Shown piece after piece: positions 19,156-27,121 of a stretch of DNA of 64,000 nucleotides; within the stretch, counting starts at the first letter, position 1, and each line of letters opens with the position of its first letter. The position numbers were made by a program, and so were the translations under genes. The stretch is taken from NCBI RefSeq assembly GCF_014158035.1, contig NZ_JACFXW010000001.1, positions 3,264,001-3,328,000 of the forward strand. The letters run 5' to 3'. This DNA is from Rhizobium sp. G21 (lineage in GTDB: Bacteria > Pseudomonadota > Alphaproteobacteria > Rhizobiales > Rhizobiaceae). The notes beneath the pieces were generated by a model that saw only the letters and a program-made list of their open reading frames with translations, did not search any database and was not told the origin of the DNA.

Positions 19156-19548
19156 TCATTGAAACGCCCCCACCCCAATGGTGCGGATGATCGTCTCGCA
19201 GACGCCATTCATATCCTTTAACACATCGTCATTGCCGAACCGCAGCACCGTCCAACCCAGTTCATTCAGGACCGCCGTTCGCTGGACGTCATAACGAAGC
19301 GCCTCGTCCTCATTGTGTTGCGCCCCATCCACCTCGACAATGATCCGATGCTCGGCGCAGGCGAAATCGACGATATAGCCCGCGATCGGCAGTTGCCGGC
19401 GAAAGCTCAGCCCCATCAGGCGATGAGCGCGGATCTCGTTCCATAGCTTCAACTCGGCGTCCGTCATGGCTTTGCGCATGCGGCGGGCGTTGTGACGGTT
19501 GGCGGGCGCGACGTCAAAGTGCGGCGTCAAGACAGCCTCCGGCGTCAA
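19156..19548 (-). CDS. DUF559 domain protein (endonuclease-like fold)
   Basis: Protein of 130 residues of the DUF559 family, related to very-short-patch-repair and restriction-like endonucleases. The core reads RRMRKAMTDAELKLWNEIRA, then FRRQLPIAGYIVDFAC, HRIIVEVDGAQH and LGWTVLRFGNDDVL. The (V)DFAC...EVDG acidic residues and the following Q fit a PD-(D/E)XK-type site. It is flanked on both sides by RIME-like repeats and is probably a mobile or scattered gene, unrelated to pyrimidine degradation. Confidence 0.85.
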   Translation of the reverse strand: MTPEAVLTPHFDVAPANRHNARRMRKAMTDAELKLWNEIRAHRLMGLSFRRQLPIAGYIVDFACAEHRIIVEVDGAQHNEDEALRYDVQRTAVLNELGWTVLRFGNDDVLKDMNGVCETIIRTIGVGAFQ

Positions 19549-19557
19549 TCGGGATTA

Positions 19558-19605
19558 CCCCCTCTGTCCTGCCGGACATCTCCCCTCAAGGGGGAGATTG
19601 GCTGG
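19558..19605. repeat. RIME-like palindromic repeat, copy 2
   Basis: Almost exact direct copy of 18965-19012 (CTGTCCTGCCGGACATCTCC through GGGGGAGATTGGCTGGG). It lies between the DUF559 gene start and the end of dihydropyrimidinase. Confidence 0.7.
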
Positions 19606-19708
19606 GCGCACGCTCTCGCCAAGCATCCGACGCTGGCGCCAGACGCGCGCCCGCGACTCCCCGGAAGGAAGATGCTTTTGGGAAGGGAGCGGCGCCTTTA
19701 GCCATAAA

Positions 19709-21166
19709 TCACACCCCGCTTGCCGGTATCCCCGTCCGTTCCACCTTGCGCGGCGCGACCAGGTCCTTCCAGGTCGATAGCGCCTTGTTCACCGCCGTGA
19801 AGGGTTCGCGCTTGACGAACTGACCATGGCCCTCGCGGGTCTTGACGGTCGCTTCCTCGATCGCCACCTCGCCGCGCGTGAGTGTAAAGCGCGGCAGGCC
19901 GGTGACTTGCTTGCCTTCGAAAACGTTGTAGTCGATCGCCGATTGCTGGGTCTTGGCCGAAATCGTCTTGGAGCGCTTAGGGTCCCACACGACGATGTCG
20001 GCGTCGGCGCCCACGAGGATCGCGCCCTTCTTCGGATAGATGTTGAGGATCTTGGCGATGTTGGTCGAAGTTACCGCCACAAATTCGTTCATGGTCAGAC
20101 GTCCCGTGGCGACGCCATGGGTCCAAAGCATCGGCATACGGTCTTCAAGCCCGCCGGTGCCGTTGGGGATCTTGGCGAAATTGCCGAGGCCGAAGCGCTT
20201 CTGCTCGGTGGTGAAGGCGCAATGGTCGGTGGCGACGCAGGAGAGCGAGCCCGATTGCAGGCCGGCCCAAAGACTGTCCTGATGCGCCTTGGAGCGGAAG
20301 GGCGGGCTCATCACGCGGCGGGCGGCGTGGTCCCAGTCCTTGTCGAAATATTCGCTCTCATCGAGCGTCAGATGCTGGATCAGCGGCTCGCCATAGACGC
20401 GCATGCCCTTCTGGCGGGCGCGGCGGATGGCTTCATGGGCCTGTTCGCAGGAGGTGTGCACCACATAGAGCGGCACGCCGGCCATGTCGGCCAGCATGAT
20501 GGCGCGGTTGGTCGCTTCGCCTTCCACTTCCGGCGGGCGCGAATAGGCATGCGCCTCGGGGCCGTTATTGCCTTCGGCCAGCAGCTTGGCGGTCATCGAG
20601 GCGACGACGTCGCCGTTTTCGGCATGCACCAGCGGCAGCGCGCCGAGTTCGGCGCAGCGCTGGAAGGAGGCGAACATCTCGTCGTCATTCACCATCAGCG
20701 CGCCCTTATAGGCCATGAAATGCTTGAAGGTGTTGATGCCCTTGCCCTGGACGATCGTCTTCATCTCGTCGAAGATGCGCTCGTTCCATCCGGTGATCGC
20801 CATATGAAAGGAATAGTCGGCATTGGCGCGCGAGGTCTTGTTGTCCCACATCGTCAGGGCCTCGAGCAGCGACTGATCCGGCGCCGGAAGACAGAAATCC
20901 ACCACCATGGTCGTGCCGCCGGCGAGGCCTGCGCGCGTGCCGCTTTCGAAATCATCGGCGGAATAGGTGCCCATGAACGGCATTTCGAGATGCACATGCG
21001 GATCGATGCCGCCGGGCATGATGTAGCAGCCGGTCGCGTCGAGCGTCTTGTCGCCGGAAAGGCTCTGGCCGATCTCGATGAACACGCCGCCCTCGATCTT
21101 GACGTCGGCCTTGTAGGTCAGGTCGGCGGTGACGATTGTGCCGTTCTTGATGACTGTGGTGGTCAT
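19709..21166 (-). CDS. hydA: Dihydropyrimidinase (hydantoinase)
   Basis: Zinc amidohydrolase of 485 residues, the normal length, that opens dihydrouracil or dihydrothymine to the N-carbamoyl-beta-amino acid, the second step of reductive pyrimidine degradation. Metal ligands are visible: HVHLEMPF near residue 58, the carboxylated lysine in FKHFMAYKGAL near 150, LVHAENGD, VVHTSCEQAH and ATDHCAF. It shares an island with PreT/PreA (step 1), the amidohydrolase at 21796 (step 3) and the regulator at 23301. It is the gene downstream of a mazEF module on the same strand. Confidence 0.93.
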   Translation of the reverse strand: MTTTVIKNGTIVTADLTYKADVKIEGGVFIEIGQSLSGDKTLDATGCYIMPGGIDPHVHLEMPFMGTYSADDFESGTRAGLAGGTTMVVDFCLPAPDQSLLEALTMWDNKTSRANADYSFHMAITGWNERIFDEMKTIVQGKGINTFKHFMAYKGALMVNDDEMFASFQRCAELGALPLVHAENGDVVASMTAKLLAEGNNGPEAHAYSRPPEVEGEATNRAIMLADMAGVPLYVVHTSCEQAHEAIRRARQKGMRVYGEPLIQHLTLDESEYFDKDWDHAARRVMSPPFRSKAHQDSLWAGLQSGSLSCVATDHCAFTTEQKRFGLGNFAKIPNGTGGLEDRMPMLWTHGVATGRLTMNEFVAVTSTNIAKILNIYPKKGAILVGADADIVVWDPKRSKTISAKTQQSAIDYNVFEGKQVTGLPRFTLTRGEVAIEEATVKTREGHGQFVKREPFTAVNKALSTWKDLVAPRKVERTGIPASGV

Positions 21167-21201
21167 GCGTACTCTCCCCGTGTTTTCAATTCAGTGTGTG
21201 C

Positions 21202-21536
21202 TCATCCGGCGAACCCGAGCGCCAGAGCCATGGAGCGCTCAAGTCGTCGCATCGTCACGTCATCAAAGGTCCCTATGATTTCCCCGATCCTTTGTCGGCT
21301 GGCCGGACTGATCTTGTCGACCATGACTTCCGATTGTAGTTTCAGCCCGTTTGCGGCGGTAGGCTCCACCGGTACTCGAAAGATGCTCGGTCCAGAACTG
21401 AAGCTGGTGATCGGGCAGACCAGCACGGTCTTCAACTGCGACTCCGTCATCAAATCTGTCTGGACGATGACAGCCGGGCGCGGCTTGCCCAGATCGCTCG
21501 AGAGAATGAGTGAGTGACGACGTCGCCACGCTTCAT
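21202..21536 (-). CDS. mazF: MazF-family toxin (mRNA interferase), frameshifted
   Basis: Type II toxin of the MazF/PemK family. From ATG 21536 the protein opens MKRGDVVTHS, the usual MazF start. One base is then missing near 21505-21512, and the next frame continues ILSSDLGKPRPAVIVQ and ends ...ALALGFAG at 21202. Restoring one base gives 112 codons exactly. The start overlaps the stop of the antitoxin gene (ATGA), which fixes it. The conserved R of RGD and the KPRPAV segment are present. If the frameshift is real, the toxin is dead while the antitoxin remains; it may equally be a sequencing error. Confidence 0.82.
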
Positions 21537-21769
21537 TGATCATCTTCTTCGGGTTCGCGATCCCAGATGTCTTTCTGAAGACTATCGATCCACTCCATGA
21601 CGTCGTCTTCTTCATCGGCGAAGGCCATACGATTTGCCTCTGCAACCGCCTGCTCACGGACGGACGGGTCTCGAAGATCCGGCAGCCAAAGTTCAAAGCG
21701 CTGGAACCCCTTGGCCCGAAACTCGGCTTTCTCTTCGGCAGACAGTTCTCTCGGCAAAGTCATCGGCAA
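21533..21769 (-). CDS. MazE-family antitoxin (DUF3018)
   Basis: Antitoxin of 78 residues with the DUF3018 pattern RAKGFQRFELWLPDLRDPSVREQAV and an acidic C-terminal half (FADEEDDVMEWIDSL...EEDDQ) expected to wrap and neutralise the toxin. It overlaps the mazF start. The pair lies in the 590 bases between the amidohydrolase and dihydropyrimidinase, on the same strand. Confidence 0.82.
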   Translation of the reverse strand: MPMTLPRELSAEEKAEFRAKGFQRFELWLPDLRDPSVREQAVAEANRMAFADEEDDVMEWIDSLQKDIWDREPEEDDQ

Positions 21770-21795
21770 ACCTCCTGATGGGTCAGGCCATGATC

Positions 21796-23046
21796 CTACT
21801 CCACAATCCCCGCCGTCTCCACCACCGCGCGCAGCAGCACATCGGCGCCGGCTGCGGCCCAGTCCTTGGAGATTTCTTCCGCCTCGTTATGGCTGAGGCC
21901 GTCGACGCAGGGGCAGAAGATCATCGTGGCGGGCGCGACCTTGGCGGCCCAGCAGGCGTCGTGGCCGGCGCCGGAGATGATGTCCATATGGCTGTAGCCG
22001 AGATCTTCCGCCGCCTTGCGCACCGAGGCGACCAGGGTCGGATCGAAGGTGACGGGATCGAAATGGCCGACCGCCTCGACGGAATAGCCGACGCCGAGGG
22101 CCGCGCAGATTTCGGCGGCTTCCTTCTCGATGCGGGCGCGCATGCCGTCGAGCTTGGTCTGGTCGGGCGAGCGGATGTCGACGGTGAAGATCACCGTTCC
22201 CGGCAGCACATTGCGGGAATTGGGCGAGAACTTCACCTGTCCGACGCCGCCGACGCAGCCCGGTTGGTTGTCCATCGCCACCGTCTGGACCATTTCCATG
22301 ATCCGGGCCATGGCGAGGCCGGCGTTGACGCGGTGGTTCATCGGGGTGGAGCCGGTATGGGCTTCCTTGCCGCTCAGCGTGAGTTCCAGCCACCACAGGC
22401 CCTGGCAATGGGTGACGACGCCGATCTGCTTGTTCTCGGCCTCCAGAAGCGGGCCCTGCTCGATGTGATATTCGAAATAGGCGTGCATCTTGCGCGCGCC
22501 GACCTCTTCCTCGCCCAGCCAGCCGATGCGCCTGAGCTCGTCGCCGTAAGTCTTGCCGTCCGGGTCCTTGCGCGAATAGGCATGCTCCAGCGTATGGACG
22601 CCGGCAAAGACGCCGGAGGCGAGCATGGCGGGGGCAAAGCGGGCGCCCTCCTCATTGGCCCAGTTGGTCACGACGATGGGATGCTTCGTCTTGATGCCCA
22701 AATCGTTCATCGAGCGGACGACTTCGAGCCCGGCGAGCACGCCGAGCACGCCGTCATACTTGCCGCCGGTGGGCTGGGTGTCGAGATGGCTGCCGACATA
22801 CACCGGCAGCGCGTCGGGATCGGTTCCCGGTCGGGTCATGAACATCGTGCCCATCTTGTCGACGCCCATGGTCAGGCCCGCCTCGTCGCACCAGCGCTTG
22901 AACAGGTGGCGGCCTTCGCCGTCTTCATCCGTCAGCGTCTGGCGATTGTTGCCGCCGGCCACGCCGGGGCCGATCCTGGCCATCTCCATCAGCGAATCCC
23001 AGAGACGGTCGCTGTTGATGCGCATGTTTTCGCCGGGTGCAGTCAC
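21796..23046 (-). CDS. Zn-dependent N-carbamoyl amino acid amidohydrolase (beta-ureidopropionase type)
   Basis: M20-family hydrolase of 416 residues. It removes the carbamoyl group from N-carbamoyl-beta-alanine (or a related N-carbamoyl amino acid), releasing ammonia and CO2. The HLDTQPTGGKYDG metal site is near residue 85, with WANEEGARF and GAGHDACWAAK further on. GTG 23046 is chosen because GGGAGAG lies 6 bases upstream and family members begin near TAPGENLRIN; the ATG at 23124 would overlap the promoter region. It opens the minus-strand arm, divergent from the regulator, with a RutR-like operator between them. Assignment to pyrimidine degradation rests on context. Confidence 0.9.
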   Translation of the reverse strand: MTAPGENMRINSDRLWDSLMEMARIGPGVAGGNNRQTLTDEDGEGRHLFKRWCDEAGLTMGVDKMGTMFMTRPGTDPDALPVYVGSHLDTQPTGGKYDGVLGVLAGLEVVRSMNDLGIKTKHPIVVTNWANEEGARFAPAMLASGVFAGVHTLEHAYSRKDPDGKTYGDELRRIGWLGEEEVGARKMHAYFEYHIEQGPLLEAENKQIGVVTHCQGLWWLELTLSGKEAHTGSTPMNHRVNAGLAMARIMEMVQTVAMDNQPGCVGGVGQVKFSPNSRNVLPGTVIFTVDIRSPDQTKLDGMRARIEKEAAEICAALGVGYSVEAVGHFDPVTFDPTLVASVRKAAEDLGYSHMDIISGAGHDACWAAKVAPATMIFCPCVDGLSHNEAEEISKDWAAAGADVLLRAVVETAGIVE

Positions 23047-23186
23047 GATTACTCTCCCTCGCGGCCTGAAGGCCTCATTCTCGCGGGCGGTGTTCCGCTC
23101 CGTATGGTTCCCGTGGTCGGTCAAGGCGTTGTTTTTCTTGTTCGCCTTTATTGAACAGTTGCGCGAAGTTGCCTTTTGTTCAATAA

Positions 23187-23203
23187 TTTGACCGTTTGGT
23201 AAA
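23187..23203. promoter_or_regulatory. RutR-like operator between the amidohydrolase and the regulator
   Basis: The site TTTGACCGTTTGGTAAA is an imperfect palindrome of form TTGACC-N4-GGT-AA. It closely resembles the known E. coli RutR site TTGACCANNTGGTCAA. Almost the same 17-mer, inverted, lies upstream of preT at 35152-35168. Confidence 0.7.
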
Positions 23204-23300
23204 CATTACAACTTCCAGCGTCCTGCTCAAGACGAAAAACGAAGTCCTGCCTAATATTTTTTCGTTTGAAAAGTTGGCGCAAAAATTCATCATTCGCACG

Positions 23301-23984
23301 ATGCTCCCGCCGGCGACGGATGAGGAGCCGGAGCCGCCAGAGATGCCCATACCCAGAGCCGCCCAGACGCAGCGCCGGACGAGAATCCAGGAAGAGAAGG
23401 AGGAGCAGATCCTCGAAGCGGCTCTCGACGTGTTTTCACAGAACGGTTTCAAGGGCGCCACCATCGACCAGATCGCCGAAGTCGCCGGCATGTCCAAGCC
23501 CAATCTGCTCTATTATTTCCGCACCAAGGAGGCCATGCACCGGGCGCTTATCGAGCGCGTTCTCGACACCTGGCTCGACCCTCTCCGGGCCTTCGACGCC
23601 GAAGGCAATCCCGAAAGCGAAATACGCTCCTATATCCGGCGCAAGCTGGAGATGGCGCGCGATTATCCGCGCGAGAGCCGGCTCTTCGCCAATGAAGTTC
23701 TGCGCGGCGCGCCGTTGATCGAAGACGAGCTCAAGGGGCCGCTCAAACAACTGGTCGATGAGAAAGCCGAGGTCATCAGGGCCTGGGCCAAGGCCGGCAA
23801 GATCGCCAAATGCGATCCTTACCACCTGATCTTCTCGATCTGGTCGACCACCCAGCATTACGCCGACTTCGACGTTCAGGTTCGCGCCGTGCTCGGTCAG
23901 GAGAAGGATGGCGACGGTCGTTTCGAGGACGCCGCCCGGTTTCTCGAGCAATTGTTCATGGGCGGGCTGAGCATTCGGGCCTGA
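23301..23984 (+). CDS. rutR: TetR-family regulator, RutR-like
   Basis: Transcriptional regulator with an N-terminal TetR helix-turn-helix (ILEAALDVFSQNGFKGATID, then IAEVAGMSKPNLLYYF) and a C-terminal domain closely resembling E. coli RutR (RKLEMARDYPRESRLFANEV, LIFSIWSTTQHYADFDVQV). RutR binds uracil and controls pyrimidine use. ATG 23301 is a compromise: ATG 23196 would lie inside the operator, and ATG 23346 is also possible; no start has a clear ribosome site. It is divergent from the amidohydrolase. Confidence 0.87.
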   Translation: MLPPATDEEPEPPEMPIPRAAQTQRRTRIQEEKEEQILEAALDVFSQNGFKGATIDQIAEVAGMSKPNLLYYFRTKEAMHRALIERVLDTWLDPLRAFDAEGNPESEIRSYIRRKLEMARDYPRESRLFANEVLRGAPLIEDELKGPLKQLVDEKAEVIRAWAKAGKIAKCDPYHLIFSIWSTTQHYADFDVQVRAVLGQEKDGDGRFEDAARFLEQLFMGGLSIRA

Positions 23985-23988
23985 GAGG

Positions 23989-24243
23989 TCAATAATGATG
24001 CCGGCATTGGGCGATGAGCAGACCCTGTTCGCTCGGGCGGTAAACGAGGCTATGCTCCGCATTGATGCGTCGCGACCCCCAGCCCCTCAACTCGCCGCGC
24101 AACGGCTCCGGTTTGCCGACGCCCTGGAAAGGCTGGCGGCTGGCGTCCTTGATGAGCAGATTGACCCGCGCCAGGATCTTTCCATCAGTCGCCTGCCAGT
24201 AGAGATAGTCTTCCCAGGCGCGTTCGTGGAAGATCAGTTTCAC
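23989..24243 (-). CDS. YoeB/Txe-family toxin
   Basis: Ribosome-dependent mRNA endonuclease toxin of 84 residues, RelE superfamily. The sequence follows YoeB: AWEDYLYWQATD, VNLLIKDASRQPF, GKPEPLRGELRGWGSRRIN, EHSLVYRP and a C-terminal CRHHY with the catalytic His/Tyr. It starts with GTG overlapping the antitoxin stop (GTGA). The frame is intact, so the module looks functional. Confidence 0.93.
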   Translation of the reverse strand: MKLIFHERAWEDYLYWQATDGKILARVNLLIKDASRQPFQGVGKPEPLRGELRGWGSRRINAEHSLVYRPSEQGLLIAQCRHHY

Positions 24244-24494
24244 TCGGAAAGTTCTCGCGCCTCGCCCTTGCCGTCATCAAGCTCCCGGACGGCTTCAAGA
24301 AGCCGTTCTGCATTTTGCGGGTTCTTAAGGAGATGGGCCGTTTCCTCATAAGAGGCGAAGTCTTCCACCGACATCAGCACTGCCGCCGGCTTGCCGCGAT
24401 CACGGGTGATCAGCACAGGCGCACGGTCGTCCGTCACACTGTCGAGGACGGCGGCAAGGTTTTTCCGGAGGTCGCTGTAGGATGTCGAACGCAT
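24240..24494 (-). CDS. Phd/YefM-family antitoxin
   Basis: Antitoxin of 84 residues with the Phd/YefM N-terminal fold (SYSDLRKNLAAVLDSVTDD, then VLITRDRGKPAAVLMSVEDF) and a C-terminal helix (AERLLEAVRELDDG) that binds YoeB. It precedes and overlaps the toxin gene, and probably autoregulates the pair. Confidence 0.92.
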   Translation of the reverse strand: MRSTSYSDLRKNLAAVLDSVTDDRAPVLITRDRGKPAAVLMSVEDFASYEETAHLLKNPQNAERLLEAVRELDDGKGEARELSE

Positions 24495-24531
24495 TCATCT
24501 ATTGTACTCGAACAAGTACGGAATGCAAGCT

Positions 24532-25464
24532 TCAGTCCGGCAACAAGCCCATGATCAGCAGGCCGCAAGCGGTGGCGAGCGCGCCCGCCATCACCGATGC
24601 GCTCACCCAGCCATGGCCGAACAGGCCTTGCTGGAGAATGATGAAACTTGGGGTCAGATAGCCATAGCCCAGCACTTTCGACGCGGGCAGTCTGAGTGAA
24701 GCGTATTGCAGCAGCAAAAAGGTGATGATGGTGGTGACCACCGCGAGATAGGTGATGGCGATCCAGGCAATGGCTGGAACAGTGCTGAAATTCACCGCCG
24801 TCAGCGATGGCGCGCCGACCGGCAGCAGCCAGAGGCAGGTGGCGGCCACTGCCCAGAAGGCGAACTGATAGGCGGCCTCGCCACGGTTGAATTTGCGCAG
24901 CAGCGGCGCATAGGCGGCGTGGCAGATCACGCCGACGAAATAGATCAACTCGCCCTGGCCGATATCGAAGGCAAGCAGGGCGGTGACATCGCCGCGGAAC
25001 ACCACCCAGACCGCGCCCGAGGCGGCGACGATGAGGCTGATGAGCACGCCCGGCCGTGTCGTCTGCCGCAGGAACAGCCAGGAAAAGCCGGCGCTCAACA
25101 GCGGCATCATGGTGAAGACCGCGCCGGTCGAGACGGCGGAGGTGAATTCCAGCGCCTTGAACATCGTGCTCATATAGATGGCCATCAACAGGCCGAGAAT
25201 GAGAAAGCGCCAGGGGCGGCCGGGATAGGTGAGCGGCGCCCTCAGCAGAAACAGGCCGGCGCCCGCCATCACCGCCACCGCCAGCACATAGCGTAGACTG
25301 TTGATGGCGTAGCCGGGCAGAACGGCGGTCGCGGCCTTGCCGAGCGTGAAGGAGCCGGCGATCAACACGGCGAACAGCAGCATGGCGAGATGCGCCATCA
25401 GCTTTTCCTTGCCGACGGCATGGCTGTTGCCGGCCCGCAAAATCGGTTTGGGCGTTTGGCTCAT
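24532..25464 (-). CDS. EamA/DMT-family transporter
   Basis: Inner-membrane protein of about 310 residues with ten hydrophobic segments in two EamA repeats (first half to about residue 150, second from about 165). ATG 25464 is chosen over 25470 because AAGGGAGG lies 6 bases before it. Substrate unknown; members export amino acids or metabolites. Confidence 0.88.
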   Translation of the reverse strand: MSQTPKPILRAGNSHAVGKEKLMAHLAMLLFAVLIAGSFTLGKAATAVLPGYAINSLRYVLAVAVMAGAGLFLLRAPLTYPGRPWRFLILGLLMAIYMSTMFKALEFTSAVSTGAVFTMMPLLSAGFSWLFLRQTTRPGVLISLIVAASGAVWVVFRGDVTALLAFDIGQGELIYFVGVICHAAYAPLLRKFNRGEAAYQFAFWAVAATCLWLLPVGAPSLTAVNFSTVPAIAWIAITYLAVVTTIITFLLLQYASLRLPASKVLGYGYLTPSFIILQQGLFGHGWVSASVMAGALATACGLLIMGLLPD

Positions 25465-25567
25465 GCTCATCCTCCCTTGCGGTTATGCCCGCGTCAGAAG
25501 CGCTTCTGCACCAGCCCGGTCGCCCTCGCAAGCCGGGCATGGGCCCGGGCGGACCTATAGGTCACCG

Positions 25568-25897
25568 TCAATGCGAAACGGATTTCGACAGGAGATTGAT
25601 GATCAGCACGCCGGCGATGATCAGCGCGAGGCCTATGAGCGCAGGCAGGTCGAGTTTCTGGCCGAAGATCAACCAGCCGGCCAGCGCCACCAGCACGATG
25701 CCCGCGCCGGACCAGACGGCGTAGACGATGCCGACGGGCATGGTCTTGGTGACCAGCGACAGAAGATAGAAGGCGAAAGCATAGCCGACCGCCGACACCA
25801 GGCTCGGAGCCAGGATCGTGAAGCCGTTGGATTTGGCGAGGGCGGATGTGGCGATCACTTCCGCGACGATGGCGATCAGCAGCAGGGCGTAGGTCAT
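25568..25897 (-). CDS. SMR-family multidrug efflux protein (EmrE/SugE-like)
   Basis: Small four-helix exporter of 109 residues. It opens MTYALLLIAIVAEVIATSAL with the essential membrane glutamate (AEVIAT). It also has PVGIVYAVWSGAGIVLVAL and the C-terminal helix GLALIIAGVLIINLLS. These match EmrE-like quaternary-ammonium/proton antiporters. The start at 25897 gives the family's usual N-terminus. Confidence 0.93.
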   Translation of the reverse strand: MTYALLLIAIVAEVIATSALAKSNGFTILAPSLVSAVGYAFAFYLLSLVTKTMPVGIVYAVWSGAGIVLVALAGWLIFGQKLDLPALIGLALIIAGVLIINLLSKSVSH

Positions 25898-26031
25898 GAT
25901 CCCGTTGTAGCCGTCCGGCTGCAACGGCGCCAGTCCCGCCACGTCGCCGCAGGACTTTCGCGCGACGCCGGCGATGCGGTCTGGCGAATTCCTTGCGACC
26001 CGTTATATGTCCTTGCCAAAGAGGAGAGATC

Positions 26032-26799
26032 ATGCGGCTCAAGGTCAGGATCCAGGCGCTTTACGAAGCCAATTCGCGAGACGCGCATCGCTTTCGCTAT
26101 CTGCTGCTGGCGGTGGACGTGATCACCATGATCCTGCTGGTCGTCACCACCTTCTTCTATGGCGAGACCTGGGTCGTGTGGCTCGACGTCGGCATCGGCT
26201 TTTATGTCGCCCTCGATTATATCGCGCGCTACTGGATTGCGGGCAACAAGCGGCAGTTCCTGCTCTCTCCGTTCAACATCCTCGATGTGATCGTCATCTT
26301 CTCGCTGTTCGCGCCGCTGTTCGGCGCGGCCTTCGCGTTTCTGCGCAGCCTGCGCATTCTCAGACTGCTGCGCTCTTACCGCCTGCAGGCCAAACTTCGG
26401 TCCGATTTCCCGCTGTTTCGCCACCATGAGGATGTGATCCTCAGCGCCGTGAACCTGTTCGTGTTCCTGTTCATCATGACGGAACTGGTGTTTGTGACGC
26501 AGGCCCGGATCAATCCCGACATCGGCGATTTTCTCGATGCGCTCTATTTCACCGTGACGACGTTGACGACCACCGGCTTCGGCGACGTGACGCTGGTGGG
26601 GGATTGGGGCCGCATCCTCGCCATCATCATCATGGTGTTCGGCGTGTCGCTGTTCCTCAGGTTGATCCAGACGATTTTTCGACCGTCCAGGGTGCGCTAT
26701 GACTGCCAGCAATGTGGGCTTTTCCTGCACGAGGCCGACGCGGTGCATTGCAAACATTGCGGCGCGGTGCTGAACATTCCCTCGGATGGATCGGTCTGA
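26032..26799 (+). CDS. Voltage-sensor-type potassium channel with C-terminal zinc ribbon
   Basis: Six-helix ion channel of 255 residues. The S4 segment is arginine-rich (RSLRILRLLRSYR at about residues 103-115) and the pore carries TTTGFGDVT, a K+ selectivity filter. After the last helix the short cytoplasmic tail ends in a CxxC...CxxC arrangement (CQQCGLFLHEADAVHCKHCG), a small zinc-ribbon. There is no cyclic-nucleotide or RCK domain. GAGGAGAG lies 5 bases before ATG 26032. The tail may act as a redox or metal sensor, which is inference only. Confidence 0.85.
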   Translation: MRLKVRIQALYEANSRDAHRFRYLLLAVDVITMILLVVTTFFYGETWVVWLDVGIGFYVALDYIARYWIAGNKRQFLLSPFNILDVIVIFSLFAPLFGAAFAFLRSLRILRLLRSYRLQAKLRSDFPLFRHHEDVILSAVNLFVFLFIMTELVFVTQARINPDIGDFLDALYFTVTTLTTTGFGDVTLVGDWGRILAIIIMVFGVSLFLRLIQTIFRPSRVRYDCQQCGLFLHEADAVHCKHCGAVLNIPSDGSV

Positions 26800-26908
26800 T
26801 CCGCTTTTGTTATCGGGCGAAATAATTCGTGCATCGAGCCCTCTTGCAAACTTCATGAATCGGCATACCTTTTCCTTATCGGCAACGAACAGAAAGGAAG
26901 GTGATCCA

Positions 26909-26983
26909 ATGTCTAATGAGTATTCGGCGCTCTGCTATGGCTTGGAAGTGAGCGTGAAGACTGCGAGGCAGCCCTCGTTCTGA
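26909..26983 (+). CDS. 24-residue small ORF with extended Shine-Dalgarno
   Basis: ATG 26909 to TGA 26983 encodes a 24-residue peptide beginning MSNEYSALCYGLEV. It is preceded by AAGGAAGGTGATC, close to a full anti-16S complement. A 9-base stretch directly after the stop (ACCTTCCTT) is the exact reverse complement of the AAGGAAGGT in the Shine-Dalgarno, and an intrinsic terminator follows at 27035. I do not recognise the peptide. It could be a true small protein or the coding part of a structured small RNA. Confidence 0.5.
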   Translation: MSNEYSALCYGLEVSVKTARQPSF

Positions 26984-27034
26984 ACCTTCCTTCCAGGGTC
27001 CTCGAGGCCCGGCCATATCAAGGCCAATCTCATG

Positions 27035-27062
27035 GGGTCGTCCGACGGGCGGCCCTTTTGAT
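27035..27062 (+). terminator. Intrinsic terminator of the small ORF unit
   Basis: Nine-pair stem GGGTCGTCC / GGGCGGCCC (two G-U pairs) with loop GAC, followed by TTTTGATTTTT. Confidence 0.7.
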
Positions 27063-27121
27063 TTTTAGATTTGGAATTCCGCGCTCGCCAGCGGCGCTCT
27101 TCGAGTTTCAGTTCGCGCCAG

